Source of the DNA: Thamnidium elegans
Lineage: Eukaryota > Mucoromycota > Mucoromycetes > Mucorales > Mucoraceae
Length of the DNA: 64,000 nucleotides
Direction: 5' to 3'
NCBI GenBank assembly: GCA_025201345.1
Contig: JAIXMG010000004.1
Location: 868,001 to 932,000 of the forward strand
Both the position numbers and the translations under genes were made by a program. The notes under the pieces are model-generated. The model was not told the origin of the DNA. It ran no database searches and saw nothing but the letters and a program-made list of their open reading frames with translations. This document shows positions 1-12,339 of this stretch, piece after piece. Numbering within the stretch: the stretch's first letter is position 1; every line of letters begins with the position of its first letter.

Positions 1-2513
1 TCTACAGATTTCTTTCCAGCATAATTTTCAACAAAATATTGAGCTAATTGAATAATGTATTTACGAGTTGAGTTCTTTCCTACACCCTTTTCAACTTCAG
101 CATTCTGATGACGGTTTAACTTTTGTTGTTGTTGTTGTAAGAAATCATATCTACTACGTAATAAAGCTTGTAAATCACCACGGTCAAATAATCTACGATG
201 AGCAGATCTGAAATCACTAGAGGAAGGACCACCACTTTCTTCTCCAGATTTGGCTTCCTTTTTTGAATCTTCTTCATCCTCATCGCTTTCATCTTCCTCT
301 TTTTTACCTTCTCTCTTTTCTGCATCTGTAGTGGTACCATCACTTTCATCTACAGTTGTATTATCATCCTGTTGCGGTGCTGCGGATTTCTTTTCTTGAG
401 GTTGATCTTCATCTGCTACAAAAGGCAACTTGGAAATATTTTCAATTTCGTAAAGTACACCTTCTCGTTCAAATAAAAAGTGATATATCTCGGGTAACTT
501 TTTAATCATTAGTTCAGTTTGATAAAGTGCATCGATTAATAATGCTGGGTGTTCTTGACGAGTCAAGATACCAGATAAGAAACTAGACAACGAAACATTC
601 TTGAGTACCTTGGAGAGGGTATCGGTATCGGAATAATGAATCAATTTGACAAGTGTGTGTGTTACCAATTGACGTACACGTAAATTAACTGTAGAGGCAT
701 ACATATCCAAGATAAGTGGAATTAAGACGGTATCCATCTTTAATAAGACTTGAGAATCATTTTGAAACCATTGGACACGAGGATCAGGAGTTGCGTCCGT
801 CTCACTGAGTCGACGTGGTCCACCTTCTTTAAATCTTCTGGAACTAAACATATCATCTTTAGGTAAGGGAGGTAATAAATCAACAATAGTTTTCATAATG
901 GTAGGGACAGAATCACGCCATTTGGTATCGAGTGTAATATGAATTGGTTTTTCATTATCCAGAGTAGAGGGTACAGTAGATGCACCGGACAAGATTTGAT
1001 AGAAAGCGTCAATGATGCCTAATTTTAATAACTCGAAACTGAGTTGAGGTGATGCTTTTGAGATACTACGAAATATACGTAACAGGTCTTGAAAGGTACC
1101 AGCATGAACTGCATTTGAATTTCCAGAAATAGGAATCAAACCAAATAAAACCTTTAATAAATCTACAGTGATTACACGTTCTAAAGATTCACGTTGGTTG
1201 CGATAACTTTCCGAGATTCTGACCCAACAGTGACATGTTAATTCGACTACGGATCTGTCAGAGTAACTAATTGTGTTCATTAATGTAGGAGTGATTTCCA
1301 TCACTTGTGAAAATGAATCTTGATCGATACCTCGCATACAGTTGGAAGCAGTACGTAATGCGGTACGTTGAGCATGAATACTAAAGAAATCAAAATACAT
1401 CATGACAGCACTTAATCCACCTTCGTGTACAACAGCTCTTGGTAACTGCGCAGAAATTTTTTCCAAAGCATAAAGTGCTTGTTCTGCTAAATCAATATAC
1501 TGAATCGATTTTAACTTTTGGCAAAGAACGCCAATGGCACCATGGAAGACAACGCTAGTAACAGCTGTAGGCATTGCCTCTAAGAGATTAGAAATACAAC
1601 GACAAGCCAATAACATGACTTCAGGGTTAGCACCAGAAAAACCTTCACTCATTGCTAATGCCAACATCATATCTTCATCCATATCTTCCGTCATAGGCAT
1701 CATTTCATCAGGGCCCTTCATAATTCTAACTAGTTCTTTACAGAAATTATCACTTGAAAAGTAACCAGCTAAATTATCTTCACTACTAACAGATAAAATC
1801 TCGGCTAATTCTTGTAAAGCGATTAATTGGATGGTAGAATCCTCTTGGTTTCTAAGACTGGCTAAAATGGATCGAAATCTACTGGAATCAGATGACATGA
1901 TACCACCAAATAATCCTTGCATTTGAAGACCTAATGTTCTGCGCATGTTTGATAATTCTTCATCTTCCTCTTCATCTTCCTCTTCATCTTCTTCTTCATC
2001 TTCTTCTTCATCCTCTTCATCTTCTTTTGGTTCATCCCAGTCATCATGCATTACTTCTTCTTCTTCGTCATTATCTTCTTCACCGTCATTATTATAATAA
2101 TCAAGTGAAGTATCAACTGATTTATTTTCTTCTTTTTCTTTACTACATAATAATGATATATCTGGGTTATTTTAAACAATATATTAAATCTTTTTTATAA
2201 AAATAATCTTACGTTGAAGCGGTAATTGATTTAGTAGTAGGAGTTATAGAACTTTCGCCTGCCTTTTGTTTTCCTTTTGAATCCATTTTGATCTTTTTAT
2301 TATTTAATTCTTGTTCTTTTTCGTTTTTTCTCTTTTCAGACCTGATTTTTAATTTGTTAGTATTTTTATTATTTTTATTTGTATATAATTTTTTTTTTTT
2401 TACCTTGTGTTGGGTTTATTTACAGACTCCTTTTTATTTCTTAAACTATAACGTTCAGTGGGTTTAGAAGAGTCCTTTTTGTTTCTTTTTAATTTATTGG
2501 ACTTTTGTTCCAT
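1..2513 (-). CDS. UFD4: UFD4/TRIP12-type HECT E3 ubiquitin ligase, N-terminal part (runs off left edge)
   Basis: Three exons: 2513-2404, 2341-2213 and 2142 to the left edge, with GT-AG introns and frame kept throughout. The protein starts MEQKSNKLKR, then a basic Lys-rich tail, a long Glu/Asp tract (about 1950-2090), then armadillo-like helices. Diagnostic stretches are 'IQYIDLAEQALYALEKIS' followed by 'MMYFDFFSIHAQRTALR', which match the ARM region of UFD4/TRIP12 (known family). A second acidic Lys/Glu segment lies near 230-410. The catalytic HECT domain would lie beyond position 1 and is not seen. UFD4 ligases add ubiquitin to ubiquitin-fusion and N-degron substrates and bind the proteasome (family knowledge). 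The gene is head to head with a deubiquitinase. No internal stops were met in the segment read. Confidence 0.88.
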
Positions 2514-3183
2514 AAGAAAGGGGGGGAGTTTGCTTTTTTTTTTTTTTGTTGTTTAAAAAAAAAATCCTTTTTTTTTTATTTTTTTTTTATTCTTGTTCCT
2601 TTTTTTATGTGTACTTTTTCTTTCTTGAGAAAAAAAGGGTTGCGTTTAAAAAATAAGAAAAAAAAAAAGCGTGTTTATGTATATCTTCTTTTTTTAAATA
2701 TATATAAATATGTGTAAAAAGAAAGAAAAGGCCAGTTTTATTTTTTTTTAAAAAAAAAAAAAAGAAAAGAGAAAGAAAAAAGTACACAAAAAAAAAGAAA
2801 GTGTTTTTTTTAAAAGTACAAAACATCCATGACTGCTGAAAAAACCACACAATTACGTAATAATCGTTCAAGTTCCGAGTATTTTCGCACACTCTCTTTT
2901 CTTTAAAATTGTAGTTAATAATTGGCCCCTTTTTATTACAGCAACGAAAACATTTTAACTATCAGAATTGTGATTCACATTACAAAAAAGGAATCATTTG
3001 ATATATGTAAACTCAGGTCGATAAAATAAAAGAATAAAAAACGCATTATCATTATTTTCGTTTTGCGCTATTGTACAAGGAGAAAATGAAGCTTGAGTAG
3101 TATTACACACTGAAACATCCCTGAAAATCAAACGGTAACTAGCGTCTTTCTATACACGTTAAAAATACTCCAATGATCTAGTC

Positions 3184-3219
<36 letters not shown>

Positions 3220-3682
3220 AAAGGTTGGTAATAAGAAGCGATAAAGAGGTACGCTACTGTCTTTTTATATTGTGTATTACTTTATCAGTGATAAAGTGAA
3301 TTACCCTTTTTCTTTTTGATCGGTAATAGAGTATTTCAATTGGTTTTGAAAAAAAAATGCACTGATGTTGAACGCCACAAGGGTGAAAAGTTTGAACCCT
3401 ATTCGTTAGTTTAAGAAAAAGTAGTAGGCCTCCCTTTCATAAGCAATTTTTTGGGAGTGTATGATTATAAAGAGACAGTATAATAAAACAAGTCTTTCAA
3501 TGACCAACAACAACAACATTAAAACAAAGAACGTTTCACCATATATTTTTTTTTTATACCAAATTTAGTACACGTATTAAAATAAAATTTTACTTTAAAT
3601 TTTTTTTTTTTTTTTACTCTTCTCTTTCTTTCTTTTTTTTTCCTCTCCCAAAATTCCTTTACTTAAAAGAAGTAATTTAATA
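2514..3682. other. Divergent intergenic region between E3 ligase and deubiquitinase
   Basis: About 1.17 kb, extremely AT-rich, with many A and T runs including a T tract of about 31 nt near 3187-3217. It must hold both divergent promoters. The last 80 bp before the deubiquitinase start are a T/C-rich leader. No convincing gene: open frames here are low-complexity Lys/Phe strings from homopolymers. Confidence 0.6.
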
Positions 3683-4073
3683 ATGTCGGATTCTGACGTC
3701 GAGAAAAGTCCCGTATCCACTAAACGAGCAAGAGAAGCAAGCTTTGAAGATCAAGCAACTGAACAAGTTCCATTAGACCCTCAAGACCAAACGAAATTGA
3801 TTTCTCAACTGCAGGAACAGCAATTAAAAGATGGTGAATCTTGGTGTTTAATCTCAAAAGCTTGGTACGACTCTTGGACAAAATATTGTGCTCGTATGAG
3901 TAACCCTGATACTAGATCCATCGGTGAAAAAACTCACCCAGGTCCCATTCGTAACCAATCTCTTTATAAAAACGGTCAAATCGCCGAAGATTTAGTTTAT
4001 AATCAAAACGTGTATGCTGTACCCATGTCTGCTTGGAACCAGTTGGTAAAATGGTAATAATGAAAACCTCTCT

Positions 4074-4116
<43 letters not shown>

Positions 4117-7100
4117 TTCTTTTTATTCTTATTCTTATTCTTACTTTCTTTATCCTTTTATTGTAGGTATGGTGTTCATGAAGAAAGTCAAGATCCTATT
4201 GAAAGACAAGTGATCAGTACAACTAATGGTTTAACAGTCGAACTCTACCCACCTCAATTTCGTTTATATTCTATCGAACATGAAGAAACATCATTTATCA
4301 GTAACTTGGAGCGTTGTCCCGTCATCACGTTATCACAAAGCAGCCTTATTAAAGATTTTTTACACGCTGTCAGAGAAGCATTTGATTTGACACCAAATAC
4401 TGAAATACAAGCATGGATATTGAAAGAAAGTCCAGTAGTTAGTAAACTTCCTAATATCTCTGTCATCAATTTAAGTCAAGCTACTTTATTAGACACGGAT
4501 GATCAAGATGCTATTTTATCACTTTCTGGTAAATTTAATTTGGCTATTGAAACAAAATTAGAAAAGTTTCCTTCCGAATCTTTAACTAAAAATGATACTT
4601 CGTCCGTTTCTTCTACTTCAAGTGTGTTTGCTAATGGATTTAATAACTTGTCTACTTCAACTCCTCCTCCTTCTCTTATTGTTACTCCCAAATTCGCGCG
4701 AGGTGTTTGTGGTTTGCAAAACTTGGGTAATACCTGTTTTATGAACTCGGCTTTACAATGTCTTAGTAATACTCCACAATTAACAAAGTATTTCTTGGGT
4801 AAATATCATAATATATTATATACAAAATTCTTTATTTTATTTTTTTCTAATTTACTCTTTTTGTGTGTATGTGTGCAGCTAATTTTTATAAAAGAGATTT
4901 AAATCGAGAAAATCCATTAGGTATGAAAGGTCAAGTAGCAGAAGAATATGGAGAATTAATCAAAAAGTTATGGAGTGGACAATCATCCAGCATAGCACCA
5001 AGAGATTTCAAATATACACTAGGTAGATTCAATACTTCATTTAGTGGGTACCAACAACACGATACACAAGAACTATTAGCATTCTTATTAGACGGTCTCC
5101 ACGAAGATTTAAATAGAATCATTGAAAAACCCTATGTTCAATTACCTGATTTCGATGGCTTGACAGATACAGAGATCGCTAAACGTAGTTGGGAGTATCA
5201 TAGTGCTAGAAACGCTTCTATCATTGTTGATTTATTTCAAGGGCAATTTAAAAGTAGATTAATTTGTAATCAATGTAAAAATGTCTCTGTCACATTTGAT
5301 CCATTCATGTATTTATCTTTACCACTTCCTATCAAGAAACAAAGCAAGACTTCAATTATATATGTACCATACGATCCTTCTCAACAAATGCAACGTATGG
5401 TAGTCACCCTAAGTAAAGATGCAAGCATCGCTCATCTTCAAAAAGAAGTTGCTAGAATGATGTCAGTGGAAGACCCTACTTCTCTTTTAGTGGTGGAAAT
5501 ATTTAGTCATAAAATTTACAAGGTGATGCCTTTATACGAACCTGTTGCTACCATTGGAAGTTCTGATATTATTTATGTATACCAACTTCCTGGCCCTGTT
5601 CCTCCTGTTCCTAAAAGGTCTTTTGGTTATTCTCAGCCAACAGAACCAGTTGCTGTAGATGAAAACCAATTAATTGTCTTTCCTGTTTACTGTGCTACTG
5701 TCTCCACGAATGAATCCTCTTATAATTGTGATCGTGTTACTCAGTTTGGTGAACCCATTGTATTGGCTGTCCCTTACAAAGATGCCAATAAGCCTGATCT
5801 CTTGTACAAGTTGGTGTCTCAACATATTGAACGTTATACTCAATTTAAATTGTTTGAAGAAATTAAAGAATCTTTTACTACAGAAGAACTTTCTTCTGAT
5901 ACTGTTGTTGAAAATGGACAACCTATGGATGAAGAACCTCCTCAGTATGAAACTATCATGAACAAAGATACTAACCAAGATATGGATATTGATGTCCAAC
6001 CTCAATTGATTCATACGGCTGCTGCTGTATTGCCTGCTGGTGGTAAAAAGATTGAACCCATGAGTAACTTGTTTGCAATGAAAGTGTTCTCAGCTACTCG
6101 TTCGTACTCTAGAGATGGAGAAGAGTTATTACCTACTACTCAAAACTGGACTAATTTGATCGATCTTCGTGAACGTGCTGAGCAGGAATACTTGCAACGT
6201 CAAGAATATTTTAAGCAGCAGGAAGAATCAAACCAAACTGAAAAAAATTCTGTAGATGATAGTGATATGGGTGAACCCACTGCTAACTCGATTGGTTTAA
6301 ATTCTGAGTTACAAGAATCTGTTATTTTGCCTTCTGAGATGGAAGACGATGAGGATGACGAGGATGATATTGTAGAAGATGCTGCTGCCTCTTATGCACA
6401 AGATGGAATCAATAACGATACAATGGATGATATCTTACAAGATCCTCCTTATTATACTCAACCTTTAGAAGAACTCAAGGATGAAGATGAAACTGATGAC
6501 CTTGATTCTATTCAAAACAACTCTAACCATCTTTCAGATACTGATAGTGATAGCCAATTCCTTGCTACTACTGTATCTAACCCTACACCCGTAATCAATC
6601 AACCTCAATTTACCAATTTACCTAAACGCAAGGTCACTTTACCTCCTAGTACCATTATTCGTCAAGGCGAAGGTATTTTATTAGAATGGACAGTTAAAAA
6701 AGCACAACAATTGTTTGGTACACCTCGTTCATTTGGTGATGAAAACGCTGTCAATACTGAGGCATGGGAAGATATGAACGATTTAGGTGATCCTAACCTT
6801 GAAACAGATCAAACCAACCAACCGAAGCAAATCACTTTATCTGATTGTTTAAATGAATTTACAAAGGAAGAAGAATTAAGTGAAGAGGATCTTTGGTACT
6901 GTCCTAAATGTAAAAAACATCAACGGGCTACAAAGAAATTCGATCTTTGGCGTATGCCAGAAATCACTGTCGTTCATTTAAAACGATTCAGTCATTCTCG
7001 TACCTGGAGAGATAAGATTGACGTATTGATCGATTTTCCTATTACCGAACTTGATTTAACTGATCGTGTGATGAGTATTGAAGAACGTCAGAATATCAAG

Positions 7101-7624
7101 GATGAAGATAGGTTGATTTATGATTTGTATGCCGTTGATAATCATTTTGGTGGTTTAGGTGGTGGACATTGCAAGTGTTTGAGTTTTTTTTTTTTTTTTT
7201 GTATGCATACATATTAATTGCTTTTTTTAAAATGTAGATACTGCGTATGCTCAAAATTTTGAAGATGGAAATTGGTATAACTTTGATGATTCTCATGTTA
7301 CCAAAGTAAATGTAGCCACCGTCAAGGTAAGAGTTTATTTGTATTCATTATATATTTTTATTATTATTATTAAACATTTATATGTATATATAGACACCTG
7401 CAGCGTATCTTTTGTTTTATAAACGTAGAAGACAAGTAACTTCAAACACAAAAGACGTAGAAACGATTATTCAAGAAGCGAAAGAAAAGCAGCAGGCTGC
7501 TGAGGAAGCCAATATATTCGCACCTACTACTGAACTATCTTCTTTAGATGATAATCCACATCAACCTATAGGTGAAGATCAACCTATCACTGAATTCTCT
7601 CAAGATTTTTCTGATATGATTTAA
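3683..7624 (+). CDS. UBP12: DUSP-containing ubiquitin C-terminal hydrolase (UBP12 / USP4-11-15 type)
   Basis: Five exons: 3683-4053, 4167-4798, 4879-7170, 7238-7326, 7394-7624, giving about 1204 residues. Domains in order: N-terminal DUSP ([16 protein letters not shown] ... WYGVHEES), ubiquitin-like region, then the USP catalytic fold. The Cys box is '[18 protein letters not shown]' (nucleophile about Cys314), the blocking-loop region contains '[20 protein letters not shown]', and the His box is '[17 protein letters not shown]' (His about 1098). Zinc-finger Cys pairs occur as CNQC and CPKC. A long acidic, probably disordered insert splits the catalytic domain, as in UBP12/USP15. It removes ubiquitin from substrates. 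Intron 1 carries a (TC)n microsatellite. Intron 3 begins GCAAGT, a GC-AG intron needed to join H to YTAYA. The family call is very secure; the exact orthologue less so. Confidence 0.95.
4080..4113 (+). repeat. (TC)n microsatellite inside intron 1 of the deubiquitinase
   Basis: Roughly 17 uninterrupted TC units directly after the donor region of the first intron, followed by a T-rich tract leading to the TTGTAG acceptor. It may double as an extended polypyrimidine tract. Confidence 0.9.
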
Positions 7625-7792
7625 AAGAAATAGCTAAAAGAAAAATTTTTAAAACACTTAATAATAAACACACGTAATATTTTTTTTTTTATGTATAAAA
7701 GGTTAAACAAAAAGTGCCCCTTTCTCGACATTTTTTTTTTATTGAATTACAAAAAGATGAGTTATGTGAGTGAAAGTTTGTTTGTTTTTTGT

Positions 7793-8695
7793 TTAAGCAG
7801 TTTGCTTCTTGGCAGCAGCACAAGCGGAACCAACAGCGAAACGACGCTATTAAAAAAAAGGGGTAAAAAAAAAATTAGAACTTACATTACAACCTATTTT
7901 TTTAAAATAAGAAAAATAAAAACTTACTTGGTTTCTCAACTTCATCAACTTGAAACGATCGAAATCGGACAAGTTAGAACGAACCTTACGTTGCTCGAGC
8001 TTCTTGGCCCAAGCAGTCTTGTTCCAAGCAGCAATGGTCTCGTTCTTCTCAAGAGCCTTGATAAGAGAAGTTTGACCAACGTTACGGGGAAGGTCCTTGA
8101 TGACAAGGGGAGTCAAGACCATACGACGGTAAGCAAAAGCTTGACGAGAGACACCAGTGGTAGGACCATCGATAAGAGCACGGTTGTGATCAATAATGTC
8201 AACAATAACTGCTAACTTACCGGCATCAGTACCGTAGTTAATGAGGACAACACGACCAACTTCGACTTGACGCTTGAAAGTACCTTGCTATATACAATAG
8301 AAAAAAATATGCTTTTTGTTTAGTTTTCCAGCTTATTAAGTTTTAATGGAACACAATAGAACACACTGAGAGTAAATGGTAATGATAGTAATGACATGAC
8401 ATAAATTGATTTGGTATTGGCGTTGGTGCTGCTGCTGCTGCTGCTGTTGTTGTTACTGTTGTTGCTATTATTGTTGAATCCTTTTTATTTTAGTTTGGGT
8501 CCAACTCTTGTTTTTGTTTTTGTTTTTTTAAGGGCTGTCAATCTCGCTCAAGATATATACATATATATACTACACAAAAAAAAAATCCATACTGGTTTTT
8601 TTTCTTTTTCCAATCCATCGGTTATTTGTCGTAATCATCCATCTATCTCTCTGTGTTTTATTGTATCCATTCTTTATATAAGTACATACCACCAT
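7793..8695 (-). CDS. RPL14: 60S ribosomal protein eL14 (L14)
   Basis: Exons 8695-8690 (ATG GTG only), 8287-7928 and 7846-7793; 139 residues, the usual fungal size. Visible family signatures: '[19 protein letters not shown]' at the N terminus, '[10 protein letters not shown]', then '[19 protein letters not shown]' and '[14 protein letters not shown]'. It belongs to the large ribosomal subunit in the cytoplasm. The start rests on a two-codon first exon joined across a 402-nt intron (donor GTATGT, acceptor TATATAG). A further 5'-UTR intron may end at CTTTCTCTAG just upstream of this ATG. An internal GGTAAGTTAGC looks like a donor but encodes the conserved GKLA and is exonic. The 402-nt intron contains a CAG/CAA microsatellite on the sense strand; no snoRNA was recognised in it. 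Confidence 0.95.
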
Positions 8696-9706
8696 GGTTG
8701 ATAATCTGGATGGTCTAGAGAAAGAGAAAGTACGCTTATGGTAGCACTTGTTGATTTCAATTTACAGTAATTTTTTTTTTCGTAGTTCCCGCATAACGTA
8801 AAATTATTTTTTAAAAGTGCTCCAAGTCCGGCTCGGAAATGTATTTGTACGTCACTGTAAACTTTTTTTCTGGTCCCTCTTTTTAAGTATTATGTTCAAG
8901 AAGATGTATAAGTTAGGTAGGCTGGATTCTCTTTCTTCCTTAAAGAATTTTTTATCGAGTGTTTGGGTTAGATAGTACTTGACAATTTCGTTGTCTTTTT
9001 TTTGCGTGCTTTTGGAAAGTTTGCTGCAAACTTAGTACTTGCACCTGAGAAACATTATATATGTATATCGTCTTGGAAATGCAATTTTTAAAAATATCAA
9101 AGATTATTCGCTGTACTTTCTGCTCTGTTGAAAATAGAAGAATTATCTATACACCCGTATCCATTTAGTACGTATTTTTCCCTTATATATATATATTTAA
9201 GAAAAAGAAAACCGCAATTTGATCCAATAAAAAGTACTTAGTATGCTAAAGATAAGAAATGGCAGTAAATCGAAATGCTGGTTATTTTATACACGCGGAT
9301 AGCCATCATGAAATATTTAGGAGTTACAAAAGGGTAATGGCTAAAAAGGCAATTATACACACTTTATTTTTGCTTTGGCAGATTCCTATAAAATCTGTCA
9401 TTTTTCAATTATCCCCTAAAAAAGAACTGTAAAAGACATTATATCACAATCCTTTTAGCGTTCAAAACTGTATTTTTCGGGATAATTATACAGTGGGGCA
9501 TAAGAATTTTTAATTCAATTCCAACCCCCTCAGTTTTAACTTTTTAAAATGAAAGACATGGTGATAAACAAGATATACAAAAAAAAACATGTTATTGAAA
9601 GTTAGTCGACACAATTGTAAACTCTAACGATGTATAGTATATAATGCTTGTGTCACTGAGATTTGCCTTTTCTGTTTTTGTTTTTGTCTGAAAGGATGAC
9701 TGAATA

Positions 9707-9878
9707 TAGTAGAGGCTCTATTTAAGGATGGCCGAAATTCTCAGGAAATCACCCTTAAATCGATTATTAGCGATAATAGTGGTGTTAAAGCGGGGGACGG
9801 AAGAAGGTGTCCTGAAGAAATCCACCCTTAAATAGAACCTACACTTAAATCGAACACCCTTAAATAGAGCCGCTACTG
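9707..9878. mobile_element. MITE, about 172 bp, with terminal inverted repeats and TA target duplication
   Basis: The left end reads TAGTAGAGGCTCTATTTAAG. The right end, reverse complemented, reads CAGTAGCGGCTCTATTTAAG. Both ends are flanked by TA (9705-9706 and 9879-9880). The inner part repeats the motif CCCTTAAAT several times in both orientations. TA duplication and a CAGTAG-type end fit non-autonomous derivatives of the Tc1/mariner-pogo superfamily (family knowledge). No transposase is encoded. Confidence 0.78.
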
Positions 9879-10394
9879 TAACGCTTGTGTTTCCTATTTT
9901 TTTTTTTTTTTTTTTTGAAGGTTCGATAATTGATCATTTTGTAAACTTTCCAGTTATTTTTTTTTCCTGCAAGAATTAGCGGTGTAACCTAAAAATATTA
10001 TTTCCTTGGATGGGACCCCATTATGATAACATTCACTTGATAGAAGCAGCTGCAAAAGTTGACCAAGAACCTTTAAACACCAATCTGATAAGATACAAAC
10101 TGCTTTTTTTTTCCTAAATTATTTATTGACAATTCCTTTTATGAGTAACATGAACTAGATACACATTCACTTCGTGTAGAGTATGCTTGATGTCGCTTAG
10201 TAACCTTCGTAGCCCGTGTTTGCTTCTGGTGTTTACTTCTGGTGTACGATTTATTTTATCTGACAATAGTAAGCCATAATCTTATTTCACTATAAAAAAT
10301 ATGCGTTTATATATAAAAAAAAATGACTGATTGTAGGTATCCATAATGTACGCGGCAATACAATTTTTCTTAAGGTCTAGTAAGGCTACAATAG

Positions 10395-10480
10395 TACATT
10401 AGCAGCTCTATTTAAGGGTGGCTGAAATCTTAAAGAAGCCCTCTCTTAAATCAAATATCCTTATATCGAACGGTAGACAG
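10395..10480. mobile_element. Partial copy of the same MITE family
   Basis: Contains AGCTCTATTTAAGGGTGGCT and GAAATCTTAAAGAAGCCCTC, which line up with the left half of the 9707 element including its inner CTTAAATC motif. The right terminus is missing or decayed. Confidence 0.6.
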
Positions 10481-12339
10481 GATAATTATAGATTCAGCAA
10501 CAAAAATACTGCACAAGTATTAAATGTGCTGTATTGATCGATTCAGTTATAATAAATAAAACCATTCCTAACGGACAAGAGAGGTGAAAAGCGAAAGGGT
10601 AAGAAGAACAATTGCGCTAAAGAAAAAAAAATCAGCTTGAAATAAATAATGGTCTTTAATTATTAAGAAACAGGAAAAGCTTTTTGTATAATACAAAATA
10701 TTTGCATTAAATATATTTTTGATAAAAAGCTAAAAACGTTTTTTTTTTCTATTTTCATTTTTGGGGTCAACCCTTTTTGTTTTTTGGCAGAAAATCACGA
10801 TTACTCCGGACCTACTTTGTCTTTCTGTATGGAAAAACCATTGACAATAAATTACTCTTTTAAACGCTTCTAATCCACTTTAAATAAAGCTTTTAATACA
10901 AAAATTGAGGGAGTAATCACCGTTTTTTTTTTAAAAAAAAATTTGGACAAAAATGCCACTCATTTATGCGACGCGATTTTACCCGTTCTTTTTTTAATTT
11001 ACGTGATTACGTAAAATATAACTTTTTTTGGTTTTAACAACGATTAAAGATATTTAATAGCCCTTTTTATTTACTTATAAATGAAAGTGCTACAGCAAGA
11101 AAATGAGCTTAAAGAATTTGACATTTTAAGGTCTGCTTAAATCAAAATTTGAATCTTTGAACGTTCGGTATTTTCAGTAAAAATATGATTTCAAACGGAT
11201 TAAAAGAGTCTAAAAGAGTACTTTATGATCATTAATTTTTCTACAAAGAAAAAAGGGGTTGACCCCCAAAATGATCAAAAATGGTCAAAAATGAACAGCC
11301 GAAAAAAAAAGTAGAAAAATATAGAGCAACAAGCAGTTTTCAATATTTGATATTAAAGACAGTGTCTTAACGACTAACTTTTATTAAGCAACTTGGTGAA
11401 AGGAATCATTTATTGACTTTTTATTTTACAAGGAAAACACCTTATTTCAATCACTGTTAGAATGACCTTTTTTTTAGCAGTGACGCCAAAACATTCAAGT
11501 AAAAACAAGTGTTTTAAAAAGTATAACGGACGAACAGTGATGGGTTATAATAATTTAAATGGACCCTGAACAAACTTCAAGCTGTTGTACAAAAAGATAG
11601 GTTGTGTATATTTTTCTGCAAGAGCTCACTTTTCTAATAAGTTTTAAAGCCATAATCTATAAAAAAAAAAGACAAGATCTCTGAAGTGAAAATTATAGGG
11701 TGCACGTTTTATTTACACGCACAAGCAAAAAAAAAAAAAAAAAAGCGCAACGGATTTTTTTTTCTGAACTTTCTTAGGTGAAACAAGTTGGAACGACATT
11801 ATGCGTAGCATTTTATTTGTAGTAAGTGCACGAAAGGGGCATACTAGGGTCCTAAAGGAACCAAAAAGAACTGAGTGAAGTCAAGCTGTGTGCGATCAGA
11901 CACTTGGATTGAATGTGGTAGCAACTGTTATTCGAGTATCGGGTGCGGCATGAATGCTCTTACGAAGAGATATGCTTTGTCGCGTTGAATAACCATCAAT
12001 AGTATACACCGTATACAAGTATCTCGATTATTATTGTCTAATTTTCAGTGTCAGGTCGTCTCGAAAAAAGATAATTATAATGGGGCTCGTTGCAATGAAA
12101 ATCTTTATATAAATCAGTTAATACAATTGAAAAAATAACTCAAAGAACACTAGCTTTTTGTTTAATGCAAAAAAAAAGTGAGTACACAAACACTATGTAC
12201 GTCATTTTTTTTTTTTTTTTTTTTTTTTTGCACGGTAAGGCGATTTAAGTTGGGTCATGGGCTGAGCTGAGGGCTGAGAGCAAAAAAAAATAAAAATCGC
12301 CTTTAATGCTGAAACTTTCTTTTTACTTCTTTTTATAAC

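Larger units (their letters stand above)
8696..12339. other. 3.6 kb gene-poor spacer with MITE copies
   Basis: No gene could be supported. It holds a complete MITE (9707-9878), a second partial copy (about 10395-10480), T runs (for example about 9898-9916 and 12206-12229) and short coding-like fragments near 10004-10115 (plus) and 11896-12027 (minus) that I could not assign to a family. The final 100 bp contain the promoter of the thioesterase gene. Confidence 0.6.

Noticed and set aside
1934..2200. Plus-strand frame rich in Leu/His
   Set aside because: Antisense of the Glu/Asp-rich repeat in the UFD4-like gene; no independent support.
2505..2892. Overlapping frames of Phe/Lys runs in the divergent promoter
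   Set aside because: Products of A/T homopolymers, no normal amino acid composition.
8225..8240. GGTAAGT donor-like site inside eL14
   Set aside because: Splicing here would remove the conserved [10 protein letters not shown]; it is coding.
8411..8701. Leu-rich plus-strand frame
   Set aside because: Made by a CTG/TTG microsatellite inside the eL14 intron, antisense to the gene.
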